Both the position numbers and the translations under genes were made by a program. Source: DAISJM01 sp036821485 (lineage in GTDB: Bacteria; Verrucomicrobiota; Kiritimatiellia; CAIQIC01; JAGNIJ01). From it: a DNA stretch of 32,319 nt. Location of the stretch: NCBI GenBank assembly GCA_036821485.1, contig DAISJM010000035.1, positions 1 through 32,319 on the forward strand. The letters run 5' to 3'. The stretch's first letter is position 1. Every line of letters begins with the position of its first letter. This document shows, piece after piece, positions 15,836 through 23,535 of this stretch. The notes beneath the pieces were generated by a model that worked only from the letters and a program-made list of their open reading frames with translations, did no database searches and was not told the origin of the DNA.

Positions 15836-17266
15836 ATGGACACAGCAAGACTAACGCGGGTGGGTGAGTATGAATGGCGGATTGAACCGAAGGGCTCGAT
15901 GCGCGTGCCCGGCGTACTTTTCGCGGATGAGCAGCTCATCCGCGAAATGGATGACAAGGTATGCGACCAGGTCTCCAACGTGGCAACCTTGCCCGGCATC
16001 GTGAAGGCGTCGTTCGCCATGCCCGACGCGCATTGGGGCTATGGCTTTCCGATCGGCGGCGTCGGTGCTTTCGATCCGGAGGCGGGTGGTGTGGTTTCTG
16101 CCGGCGGGGTTGGGTTCGATATTTCCTGCGGCGTGCGCACCATGCTGACCGGCATGACGACCGACAAGTTGAAGCCGATCCGCGAGAAGATTGCCGAGGC
16201 GCTTTTCCGAAAGGTGCCCGCCGGTGTCGGCAGCACCGGTCGCATCCGGCTGAACGAGCAGCAGATGGAAGCGATGCTGACGGGCGGTGCGCGGTGGGCT
16301 GTCGAGCAGGGATACGGTGCGTTGGCCGACTTGGATCGGATTGAATCGCGCGGTTGTGTCGAAGGCGCGCGCCCGTCCGAGATTTCGCCGCAGGCGCGAA
16401 AGCGGCAGGAAGAGGAAATGGGCACGCTGGGGTCGGGCAATCACTACCTCGAAGTTCAGGAAGTCACCGAGATATTCGACGAGGCGGCTGCGACGGCTTT
16501 TGGCCTGCGATTGGGTGGCATCGCCGTCAGCATCCACTGCGGCTCGCGCGGGCTCGGGCACCAGGTGGCGACGGAGTATTCGAAGAAGATGCTGATGGCG
16601 GCGTCTGCCAGCGGTATCCGGCTGCCTGACCGCGAACTTGCCTGTGCGCCGATCCGGTCGCCCGTCGGGCAGTCGTACTTGGGCGCGATGCGGTCGGCCA
16701 TCAACTGCGCGCTGGCGAATCGGCAGATCATCACGCACCTCGTGCGGGAGGCACTCGCGCCGCTGGTGGGGAGTGGCGATATGCCGCTGCTTTACGATGT
16801 GTCGCACAATACGTGCCGCGAGGAAGAGCACGTCGTCGACGGCGAGAAGAAGCACCTGTTTGTGCATCGCAAAGGTGCGACGTGCGCGCTCGGACCGGGT
16901 GAGTCATCGTTGCCGGAGACGCTGCGCGGGGTGGGGCAGCCGGTGCTGATCGGCGGCACGATGGGGACAGCGTCCTACATTCTTGCGGGGACGACGAAGA
17001 GCATGGGTATGGCCTTTGCTTCGGCGTGTCACGGCGCGGGACGGCAAATGAGCCGAACACAGGCGACGCAGCAGTGGCAGGGGAAAGACGTGATGGATGA
17101 GCTTGGCCGGCGCGGCATCATCATCCGCTGCAAATCGCCCCGCGGCGTCGCCGAAGAAGCACCGGGCGCGTACAAGAATGTCAGTGCCGTGGTCGAGGCC
17201 ACGCATGCGGCCGGTCTCGCGCGCAAGGTCGCGCGCCTGCGGCCGCTGATCTGCGTGAAGGGTTGA
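15836..17266 (+). CDS. rtcB: RtcB, 3'-phosphate RNA ligase
   Basis: A GTP- and manganese-dependent ligase joining RNA 2',3'-cyclic-phosphate or 3'-phosphate ends to 5'-OH ends (RNA repair or tRNA healing). The 476 residues are normal for the family. Visible are MPDAHWGYGFPIGGVGAFD (62-80), the metal-binding GVGFDISCGVR (Asp95, Cys98), GSGNHYLEVQ, IHCGSRGLGHQ (His234), YDVSHN (His324), HRKGATCALGPGESSLP and MGTASYILAG. The guanylylated histidine is His399 in CHGAGRQMSR. The HRKGATCA segment has Cys where many relatives have Arg. The start at 15836 fits the family N-terminus; no strong ribosome-binding site is seen because heptamer repeats fill the space. It sits in one transcript with archease. 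Confidence 0.96.
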   Translation: MDTARLTRVGEYEWRIEPKGSMRVPGVLFADEQLIREMDDKVCDQVSNVATLPGIVKASFAMPDAHWGYGFPIGGVGAFDPEAGGVVSAGGVGFDISCGVRTMLTGMTTDKLKPIREKIAEALFRKVPAGVGSTGRIRLNEQQMEAMLTGGARWAVEQGYGALADLDRIESRGCVEGARPSEISPQARKRQEEEMGTLGSGNHYLEVQEVTEIFDEAAATAFGLRLGGIAVSIHCGSRGLGHQVATEYSKKMLMAASASGIRLPDRELACAPIRSPVGQSYLGAMRSAINCALANRQIITHLVREALAPLVGSGDMPLLYDVSHNTCREEEHVVDGEKKHLFVHRKGATCALGPGESSLPETLRGVGQPVLIGGTMGTASYILAGTTKSMGMAFASACHGAGRQMSRTQATQQWQGKDVMDELGRRGIIIRCKSPRGVAEEAPGAYKNVSAVVEATHAAGLARKVARLRPLICVKG

Positions 17267-17280
17267 CGGCCCGTTTGTTC

Positions 17281-17309
17281 TCGGCAGGCGTGGTGCGGCG
17301 TGGTACGCT
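17281..17309 (+). promoter_or_regulatory. Weak promoter candidate for polX
   Basis: TCGGCA (17281-17286), a 17-base spacer, and TACGCT (17304-17309) with an extended TGG just upstream. It would give a leader of about 128 bases that carries two TTTTCCAA palindromes. The match is modest. Confidence 0.3.
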
Positions 17310-17358
17310 AGTCAGGCGATGAACGTGTGGTGGGTCAGCAGCCGCCCGGGTGGCGCCG

Positions 17359-17411
17359 AATTTTCCAAGGGTTGGAAAATTCAAGACGTGATTTTCCAAG
17401 GGTTGGAAAAT
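17359..17411. repeat. Twin TTTTCCAA-GGG-TTGGAAAA palindromes upstream of polX
   Basis: Copy 1: AATTTTCCAA (17359-17368), GGG, TTGGAAAATT (17372-17381). Copy 2: ATTTTCCAA (17391-17399), GGG, TTGGAAAAT (17403-17411). Both dyads are perfect and their equivalent points are 31 bases apart, about three helical turns. They sit in the 176-base gap between rtcB and polX, 32 bases before the polX ATG. The same bases fall inside a 45-codon open frame (17319-17456), which I do not consider a gene. Confidence 0.85.
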
Positions 17412-17442
17412 CTGCGCGGCGGCGCGGCGGGGAGGCGGCATC

Positions 17443-19188
17443 ATGCCGATCCATAACGCCGACATTGCTTCTGTCTTCGGCGAAATCGCCGATCTCCTCG
17501 ACATCTCCGGCGACAATCCTTTCCGCATTCGCGCGTATCGTAATGCCGCGCGCACCGTGCTCGATCTCAGTCGCGAACTGCAGCAGATGGTGGAGCAGGG
17601 CGAGGGCGTGACGGCGTTGCCCGGCATCGGCAAGGATTTGGCGAAGAAGATCGAAGACATTGTGCGGACCGGTACGACGCCGACGCTCGACAAGCTCCGG
17701 AAGGAAGTGCCTGCGGGGATCGTCGAACTGCTGCGATTGCCCAGCCTGGGGCCGAAGCGGGTGAAGATCCTCTGGAAGGCGTTGAAGATTGAGTCCGTGC
17801 ACGAACTTGAGGTCGCGGCGCGGGAAGGGCGTGTCCGCGAGTTGGAAGGCTTTGGCGAGAAGACGGAGCAGCAGATTCTCGACGCGATTCAGATTCATGC
17901 CGACCAGGGGCGGCGGTTCTTGCGCGCGGCGGTGGCGCCTTACGCGGAGGCGCTGCGTCAATTTCTCGAGGACGTGCCCGGGGTGAAGCGGGTCGAGTTG
18001 GCCGGGAGCTACCGGCGGGCGAAAGAGACGGTAGGGGATATTGATGTGCTGGTGGTGGCTGGTGCGAAGAGCGCGGTCGTGGAGCAGTTTGTCGCGTACG
18101 ACGAGGTGAAGGAGGTGTTGGCCAAGGGCGACACCAAGTCGAGCGTGGTGCTTCGTTCCGGCCTGCAGGTGGACCTGCGGGTGGTTGCGCGCGAGAGTTT
18201 CGGTGCGGCGCTGCACTATTTCACCGGCAGCAAAGCGCACAACATTGCCATCCGGAAGATGGGCCAGCAGCGCGGACTGAAGGTGAACGAGTACGGGGTG
18301 TTTCGCGGTGAGGAGTATGTCGCGGGCGCGACGGAAAAGGATGTGTACAAGGCCGTGGACCTGCCGTTCATTCCCCCGGAGTTGCGCGAGAACATGGGTG
18401 AGATCAGGGCCGCGCAGGAGGGGGCGTTGCCGAAGCTGGTCGAGATCGACGATATTCGGGGCGACCTGCACATGCACACGCTGGCGTCGGATGGTCAGAA
18501 TACGATCGGCGAACTGGTGGACACGGCGCGGCGGCGCGGCTACGAGTACATTGCGATCACCGAGCATTCCAAGCGGCTGGCGATGGCAGGGGGATTGGAC
18601 GAGAAACGGGTGCTCGAGCAGGTCGCGGAGATCGATGCGTTCAACGCGGAGCATGGGGATTTCCGGGTGCTGAAGGGCATCGAGGTGGACATCCTCGAAG
18701 ACGGGCAACTGGATTTGCCGGATTCGGTGTTGCAGGAACTGGACCTTGTGGTGGGTTCGGTGCACAGCCTCTTCAAGCTTTCCGGGGAGAAGCAGACCGC
18801 CCGGATTTTGAGAGCGATGGAGAATCCGTACTTCACGATGCTCGGTCATCCGACGGGCCGGCTTCTGCTGGAGCGTGAGCCGTACGACGTGGATGTGGGT
18901 CGGGTGATTCAGCAGGCGCGCGAGTGCGGCTGTTACATCGAGCTCAACTCGCATCCGTTGCGGCTCGACCTGAGCGACGCGTTTTGCCGGCTTGCGCGGG
19001 AGGAGGGGGTGCTGGTCAGCATCAACACCGACGCGCACGGAACGATGGATCTCGACTACATCCGCTACGGCGTCGGCCAGGCGCGGCGCGGCTGGCTGGA
19101 GAAGAAGAACGTGCTGAACACCCGAACGTTGAAGCAACTCCGGCCCCTGCTGGCCAAGACGATGGGGCATCGGTCGCGCAACGCGTGA
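17443..19188 (+). CDS. polX: DNA polymerase/3'-5' exonuclease PolX (family X polymerase with PHP domain)
   Basis: A 581-residue bacterial PolX with its full set of domains. The N-terminal 8-kDa and helix-hairpin-helix part includes NPFRIRAYRNAARTV, ALPGIGKDLAKKI and LPSLGPKRVK. The polymerase palm has GSYRRAKETVGDIDVLV (188-204) with the metal-binding Asp199 and Asp201, plus VDLRVV for the third carboxylate. The C-terminal PHP phosphoesterase starts at DLHMHTLASDG (His343, His345) and retains AITEHS, VGSVHS and NTDAH. These give gap-filling synthesis and 3'-5' exonuclease or AP-endonuclease activity in base excision repair. The start has GGAGG at 17431-17435, seven bases upstream. The leader carries the twin palindromes. 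A promoter for the next gene overlaps its stop codon. Confidence 0.96.
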   Translation: MPIHNADIASVFGEIADLLDISGDNPFRIRAYRNAARTVLDLSRELQQMVEQGEGVTALPGIGKDLAKKIEDIVRTGTTPTLDKLRKEVPAGIVELLRLPSLGPKRVKILWKALKIESVHELEVAAREGRVRELEGFGEKTEQQILDAIQIHADQGRRFLRAAVAPYAEALRQFLEDVPGVKRVELAGSYRRAKETVGDIDVLVVAGAKSAVVEQFVAYDEVKEVLAKGDTKSSVVLRSGLQVDLRVVARESFGAALHYFTGSKAHNIAIRKMGQQRGLKVNEYGVFRGEEYVAGATEKDVYKAVDLPFIPPELRENMGEIRAAQEGALPKLVEIDDIRGDLHMHTLASDGQNTIGELVDTARRRGYEYIAITEHSKRLAMAGGLDEKRVLEQVAEIDAFNAEHGDFRVLKGIEVDILEDGQLDLPDSVLQELDLVVGSVHSLFKLSGEKQTARILRAMENPYFTMLGHPTGRLLLEREPYDVDVGRVIQQARECGCYIELNSHPLRLDLSDAFCRLAREEGVLVSINTDAHGTMDLDYIRYGVGQARRGWLEKKNVLNTRTLKQLRPLLAKTMGHRSRNA

Positions 19189-19213
19189 CAGGCCGCATTT
19201 CCGATGCTACATT
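19185..19213 (+). promoter_or_regulatory. Promoter of the HAD-family gene, overlapping the polX stop
   Basis: GTGACA (19185-19190), a 17-base spacer, and TACATT (19208-19213) with an extended TGC before the -10 box. Start near 19220 gives a leader of about 12 bases to the ATG at 19232. Confidence 0.55.
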
Positions 19214-19231
19214 CCCACGCAGTTTTTGCAC

Positions 19232-19927
19232 ATGAAAGCGTCCCGGCTTGAAGCGGCTATTTTTGATTTTGACGGAGTGATCGTTAACTCCGAGCCGCTG
19301 CATTGTGCCGCATTCCAGCGGATTCTCGAGCCGCTTGGCATCGCGTTCACGTGGGACGACTATATCGAGTTTTACCTCGGCTTCGACGATCGCGATGCGA
19401 TCCGGCAGGCGTTCCGGCAGAGCGGCAAGCGGGTGAAGGATGCGGAATTGCCCGCGCTGATCGATGCCAAGGCACGTGCGTTTGAGGCGTTGGCCGAGGA
19501 GCGGGGCGCGGAGCCATATCCCGGGGTGGTGGAATTGATCCGAGCGCTGGATCGTGAAGTGCCGGTGGCCTTGTGCAGCGGCGCCCTGCGACGGGATGCG
19601 GAGCCGATCCTGCGGAAGCTTGGGCTGCGGGATTGCTTCAAGGTGATGGTGACGGCGGACGAGGTGGCGGTGAGCAAGCCGGATCCGTCGTCGTACCGGC
19701 TGGCGGTGAAGCGGCTGGCGGAAGTTGCCGGGCGGGTGATCGATGCGCGTCACAGCGTGGCCATCGAGGATACGCCCGCGGGGATCGAGGCGGCAGCCGG
19801 GGCCGGATTGAAGGTGCTTGCCGTGGCCAACAGCTACAAGGCGGACAAGTTGTCCGGTGCCACGCGCGTGGTGGATTCGTTGGCCGGGGTGACGCCGGAA
19901 GATCTCGCGCGGTTGGTGGCGGGTTGA
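19232..19927 (+). CDS. HAD-superfamily phosphatase/phosphomutase-like hydrolase
   Basis: A 231-residue haloacid-dehalogenase protein of the beta-phosphoglucomutase/sugar-phosphatase type. Motif I is FDFDGVIVNSEPLH (nucleophile Asp12, acid Asp14), motif II ALCSGALRR (Ser116), motif III SKPDPSSY (Lys149) and motif IV AIEDTPAGIEAA (Glu179, Asp180). A helical cap lies at about 20-90. The ATG at 19232 is preferred over the TTG six bases earlier. By family it dephosphorylates a small phosphorylated metabolite or isomerises a sugar phosphate; which one cannot be told. It has its own promoter. Confidence 0.88.
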   Translation: MKASRLEAAIFDFDGVIVNSEPLHCAAFQRILEPLGIAFTWDDYIEFYLGFDDRDAIRQAFRQSGKRVKDAELPALIDAKARAFEALAEERGAEPYPGVVELIRALDREVPVALCSGALRRDAEPILRKLGLRDCFKVMVTADEVAVSKPDPSSYRLAVKRLAEVAGRVIDARHSVAIEDTPAGIEAAAGAGLKVLAVANSYKADKLSGATRVVDSLAGVTPEDLARLVAG

Positions 19928-19933
19928 GCCATA

Positions 19934-19962
19934 TTGCATTTTGCAGATGGCGGCGCTAGGTT
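19934..19962 (+). promoter_or_regulatory. TTGCAT-type promoter of the TPR gene
   Basis: TTGCAT (19934-19939), a 17-base spacer, and TAGGTT (19957-19962), seven bases after the HAD gene stop. The leader would be about 36 bases. The -35 hexamer is the same as at 21350 and 24964. Confidence 0.5.
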
Positions 19963-20004
19963 TGTCGGCGGGAAATGCGGCCGCGTTTTCCGAAGAGGGC
20001 CTGA

Positions 20005-21324
20005 ATGATTGTGTGGCGCAGAATGTTGTGGCTGTATCCGGCGGGGCTGCTGCTCGCCGCGTACCTTGCACCAGCGGCGCTGGTGACCGAGAAATCCGAT
20101 TCCATCTTTTCCGTCGACGGTCTGATGGTGGACACGCTGGACAAGGAGCAAACCGAGGCCGGGCCCGACGGCAAATTCTATCACGTTGAAATGAAACGGT
20201 TCCCGATGCCGCTCGAGAATCGCCGTGGCGCGCCGCCGTCGGGCTCGACGGTGCCTGCGTCGTCGGGCGTTGCCACCGTTCCCCGTGATGTGGTGATGAA
20301 GTATGCCAACGAGGCCGATTCCTTTGCGCGCCAGCAAGACTGGAGCCGCGCCCTGAACGAGATTCAGCGCGGGCTGGAGCTGGCGCCGGAAGACATGACG
20401 CTGCTGCGCAAAGCGGCGGCCTATGCCGCGTTGGCCCGCCGCTTTGCGGTGGCGGATGAGTATTTTGCCCGGGTGCTGAAGGTCTATCCGGACAGTGTGC
20501 CGTTTCTCTCGGGCCGGGCCGGCGTGCTGATCCGGTTGCTGAAGTTGCCCGAGGCGGATGCGCTGCTGCGCAAGGTTTTCGAGATTGAGCCGAACTATCT
20601 CACGGCACAGTTCAACTACCTTTGTCTGCAGATCGCGCGAGGGGATCAGAAGCTCGTGCCGGGACCATGGGAGACGCTGAGCACGGAAGAATTGATCTCC
20701 ATGGTCAACTGGCTCGATGCGGATCGCGCGGATTATCTCATGGCGCTGAAAGAGAGCGGCTACGTGACCTTGTGTGACATGACGCTGGGCAAGGGCGCGG
20801 GTGCGCACATCGACGAGATCGCCAGTGACATCAAGCTGGCGCGTGACGCCCTCCTGGCCAAGCAGTGGGCGAAGGCCGAAGCCGAAATCCGGCGGCTCAT
20901 GGGGATGGGCGTGCAAGCGCTTGGACTCCGCATGGATCTGGCGCGGTGCCGGTTTGAGCAGGGCGACATGGACAGCGCGCTGACGATTTTGAAGGATGCG
21001 GCAAGCCGGCACCCGGATATGTTGTCGGTACAGTACAACTACGCCTACGTGCTGATGGGCATGAAGCGATTTGCCGAGGCAGCGCCGATTCTGGAGATCG
21101 CCCGGCAGATTGATCCGAACGATGGTCAAACGGTATTTGCATTGGCCTGCGCCTACGTGGAAGAGGGCCTCATGGACAAGGCCTGGCCGATGCTTACCCG
21201 GCTGGCGCAGACGCACACGGAGCAGATGGGTTACTGGATGCAGGGCAACGAATCCTACCTGAAGACGATCCGCAGTCATCCAGACTATGCGAGGACCATC
21301 CAACGTGTGATTGGCAGTCCCTGA
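20005..21324 (+). CDS. Membrane-anchored tetratricopeptide-repeat protein
   Basis: A 439-residue protein of unknown function. An N-terminal hydrophobic segment (WLYPAGLLLAAYLAPAALV, about 9-27) should anchor or export it. Residues 28-95 are low-complexity linker. From about 97 onward it is a series of TPR-like helix pairs, for example ANEADSFARQQDWSRALNEI, AAYAALARRFAVADEYFARV and later YVLMGMKRFAEAAPILEIA with PNDGQTVFALACAYVEEGLM. GAGGG-like GAGGG at 19995-19999 lies five bases before the ATG. No enzymatic motif is seen, so a protein-interaction role is likely. It has its own promoter and is followed after about 120 bases by another separately promoted gene. Confidence 0.82.
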   Translation: MIVWRRMLWLYPAGLLLAAYLAPAALVTEKSDSIFSVDGLMVDTLDKEQTEAGPDGKFYHVEMKRFPMPLENRRGAPPSGSTVPASSGVATVPRDVVMKYANEADSFARQQDWSRALNEIQRGLELAPEDMTLLRKAAAYAALARRFAVADEYFARVLKVYPDSVPFLSGRAGVLIRLLKLPEADALLRKVFEIEPNYLTAQFNYLCLQIARGDQKLVPGPWETLSTEELISMVNWLDADRADYLMALKESGYVTLCDMTLGKGAGAHIDEIASDIKLARDALLAKQWAKAEAEIRRLMGMGVQALGLRMDLARCRFEQGDMDSALTILKDAASRHPDMLSVQYNYAYVLMGMKRFAEAAPILEIARQIDPNDGQTVFALACAYVEEGLMDKAWPMLTRLAQTHTEQMGYWMQGNESYLKTIRSHPDYARTIQRVIGSP

Positions 21325-21349
21325 GCGGGCTGGTTGATGCAGCGGCAGG

Positions 21350-21378
21350 TTGCATTTGCGCTCTTCTTCTCCTAATAA
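21350..21378 (+). promoter_or_regulatory. TTGCAT-type promoter of the archaemetzincin-like gene
   Basis: TTGCAT (21350-21355), a 17-base spacer, and TAATAA (21373-21378). Start near 21385 gives a leader of about 62 bases. It lies in the 122-base gap after the TPR gene, where I see no gene and no clear terminator. Confidence 0.62.
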
Positions 21379-21446
21379 TGTGTGGCGATGTTGTGTGGAT
21401 GTCACCCGCGGGGGTGTGTAATCCGATATCCAGGAGGAAACAAGCA

Positions 21447-22205
21447 ATGCGCATGATCGTGACGATGGTGATGGTGGGCGTGATGGCGGTGGCCGGTGCG
21501 ACGTGGGCGCAGGACGACTTGGCGCCGCGGACCGCGGATACGGTCGCCCCCGTAGAGGCCGCAGTGTCTGCCATGCCGGCATTGCCGATGGACCCGGATA
21601 TGCCTGCTTTGCCCGAGACTCCAGTTTCTGAAGAAGCTGCTCCTGCAACGGATGCGGCTCCGGCTCCGGCGGGAGAGAAGGCCATCGCGCTGGTGAAGAT
21701 CGGTGCCGTGGATGATGCGCTGGTCGAACGTATTCGCGCGTTCGTGGCGTCCAATCTTCGCGTACCGGTTCGCGTGCTCCCTGCGCAGGCAGCGGGTGCC
21801 GCGACGCTGGAGGATACGGCCCGGCTTGCGGCTGGATTGATGGGGCCGGATGATGACTTTGTTGTGGCCCTTGCGGGGTTTGGTCCGGAAGTTACGACGC
21901 ACGGCGTCAGCCTTCCCGATATTCGCGCGGCGGCGGTTAACGTGACGGCTCTGCAGCCGGCCGACAACGATGCCGAGCGCCTCGCCCGGCGCGTCGATCG
22001 CCAAGTGATGCAAAGCATTGGCATGCAGTTGGGCATGGGGCCATGCCCGAATCCCCAGTGCGCCATGTGGGTCTACACGACCGAAGAAGAGCTCGACGCC
22101 AAGGGTCGCAACTATTGTCCGCCATGCCAGGATCGGGCGGAGCAGAGCCTGGTGGCCCATGGTTTCAAGGTCAAGAGTTTGAGCGAGATGCTGCAGCAGA
22201 AGTAA
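21447..22205 (+). CDS. Secreted archaemetzincin-like protein lacking the catalytic zinc site
   Basis: A 252-residue protein. The ATG at 21447 has AGGAGG at 21432-21437. A signal peptide (1-21, ending GATWA-QDD) is followed by a proline/alanine-rich linker (about 26-77) and then a domain starting IALVKIGAVDDALVERIRAF. The C-terminal pattern GxxxC-x4-C-x-M-x16-C-x2-C (Gly196, Cys200, Cys205, Met207, Cys224, Cys227) matches the archaemetzincin signature almost exactly. That family, however, has HExxHxxGxxH before the first Cys; here the corresponding residues are Gln189, Ser190, Met193 and Pro199. All three zinc histidines and the catalytic Glu are therefore gone, while the structural four-Cys zinc site is kept. 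I infer a secreted pseudoprotease or zinc-binding scaffold. The family link rests on motif reading by eye. serS follows after 24 bases. Confidence 0.68.
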   Translation: MRMIVTMVMVGVMAVAGATWAQDDLAPRTADTVAPVEAAVSAMPALPMDPDMPALPETPVSEEAAPATDAAPAPAGEKAIALVKIGAVDDALVERIRAFVASNLRVPVRVLPAQAAGAATLEDTARLAAGLMGPDDDFVVALAGFGPEVTTHGVSLPDIRAAAVNVTALQPADNDAERLARRVDRQVMQSIGMQLGMGPCPNPQCAMWVYTTEEELDAKGRNYCPPCQDRAEQSLVAHGFKVKSLSEMLQQK

Positions 22206-22229
22206 TGCCGACCATTCGGAACCCAAACC

Positions 22230-23495
22230 ATGTTGGACATCAAAATAATCCGTGAGCGGGAAGAAGATGTGCGTCGCGCGCTTGCGGCGCGTTGCGTCGA
22301 GGTTGATTTGGACGGCGTGCTGGCCCTGGACCGGGAGCGTCGCGCCCTGTTGTCGGATGTGGAAGCGCTGAAGAATCGGCGCAACGTGGTGTCCAAGCAG
22401 TTGGGGGAGCTGAAGAGAGCGGGGCAGGACATCAGCGCTGCGCAGAAGGACATGCGGGCGTTGGGCGATGAGGTTACGGCCAAGGATGGCCGTGTCCGCG
22501 AACTCGAGCAGAAGCTGCAGGAGGCGATGCTCTTCATACCGAACATGCCGCACAGCAGCGTGCCGGTCGGCAAGTCGGCCGCGGATAACCAGGTGGTGCG
22601 TCAGCATGGTGAGCCGAAGGCGTTCGACTTCGAACCGCTCCCGCATTGGACGCTGGGTGCGAAGCTCAAGATGTTCGATTTCGAACGCGCCGCGCGGATG
22701 ACGGGCGCGGGTTTCCCTCTCTTTACCGGCCGTGGCGCGCTGCTGGAGCGTGCGCTGATCAGCTTCATGCTGGATGTACACACGCGCGAGCACGGGTACA
22801 CGGAAATCTCGCCGCCGTTTGTCTGCAATTCCGCCTCGATGCGCGGCACGGGTCAGCTTCCGAAGCTGGCCGAGGAGATGTATTTCATCCCGGCGGACGA
22901 TCTCTACCTGATTCCGACGGCCGAGGTGCCGGTGACGAACCTGTATCGCGACGAAATCATTCGCGACCCGCTGCCGATTTACCTTACCGCCTACACGCCG
23001 TGTTTCCGTCGCGAGGCCGGCGCGGCGGGCAAGGATACGCGCGGGTTGATCCGCGTGCACCAGTTCGACAAGGTGGAGATGGTGAAGTTTGTCGAACCGG
23101 AAACGTCGTACGACGAGTTGGAGAAACTGGTGGCGAATGCGGAAGACATTCTACAGCGGCTCGGGCTGACGTACCGTGTGTTGCAGTTGTGTACAGGCGA
23201 CATGAGTTTCTCCGCGGCGAAGTGCTATGACATCGAACTTTGGGCGCCGGCGCAGAAGGGGTGGCTCGAGGTCTCCTCGTGCAGCAACTTTGAGGATTTC
23301 CAGGCGCGGCGCGCCCAGATTCGCTATCGGAACAAGGATGGCAAGACGGCCTATGTTCACACCCTGAACGGGTCGGGCGTGGCACTGGCGCGGCTGGTGG
23401 TGGCCATCATGGAGAACTATCAGCAGGCCGATGGCTCCATCGAGCTGCCGGAAGTGATCCGGCCCTACATGAACGGGCTTGCGCGGATCGAGTAG
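22230..23495 (+). CDS. serS: Seryl-tRNA synthetase
   Basis: Charges tRNA-Ser with serine; a class II synthetase of 421 residues, normal length. The N-terminal coiled-coil arm that reads the tRNA long variable arm spans about 28-100. The catalytic core has the TAEVPVTNLYRDE segment, motif 2 at CFRREAGAAGKDTRGLIRVH and QFDKVEMV, the serine-site CTGDMSFSAAKCYDIE, and motif 3 at TLNGSGVALARLVVAIMENY. It begins 24 bases after the archaemetzincin-like gene, so it probably shares the promoter at 21350. No T-box-like leader is present in that short gap. tilS starts 40 bases downstream. Confidence 0.97.
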   Translation: MLDIKIIREREEDVRRALAARCVEVDLDGVLALDRERRALLSDVEALKNRRNVVSKQLGELKRAGQDISAAQKDMRALGDEVTAKDGRVRELEQKLQEAMLFIPNMPHSSVPVGKSAADNQVVRQHGEPKAFDFEPLPHWTLGAKLKMFDFERAARMTGAGFPLFTGRGALLERALISFMLDVHTREHGYTEISPPFVCNSASMRGTGQLPKLAEEMYFIPADDLYLIPTAEVPVTNLYRDEIIRDPLPIYLTAYTPCFRREAGAAGKDTRGLIRVHQFDKVEMVKFVEPETSYDELEKLVANAEDILQRLGLTYRVLQLCTGDMSFSAAKCYDIELWAPAQKGWLEVSSCSNFEDFQARRAQIRYRNKDGKTAYVHTLNGSGVALARLVVAIMENYQQADGSIELPEVIRPYMNGLARIE

Positions 23496-23535
23496 AGGCT
23501 CTGTTCGCGCGCGCCGGCCGGGCGGGAACGAGTTT

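Noticed and set aside
17319..17456. Small 45-codon open frame between rtcB and polX
   Set aside because: Its sequence is largely the translated palindromic repeat and it overlaps the polX start; no ribosome-binding site was seen.
17335..19170. 611-codon minus-strand frame opposite polX
   Set aside because: PolX motifs are complete on the plus strand; the opposite frame has shadow-frame composition.
19834..23060. Minus-strand frames of 604 and 552 codons opposite the TPR, archaemetzincin-like and serS genes
   Set aside because: They cross several real genes and intergenic promoters and show no family motif.
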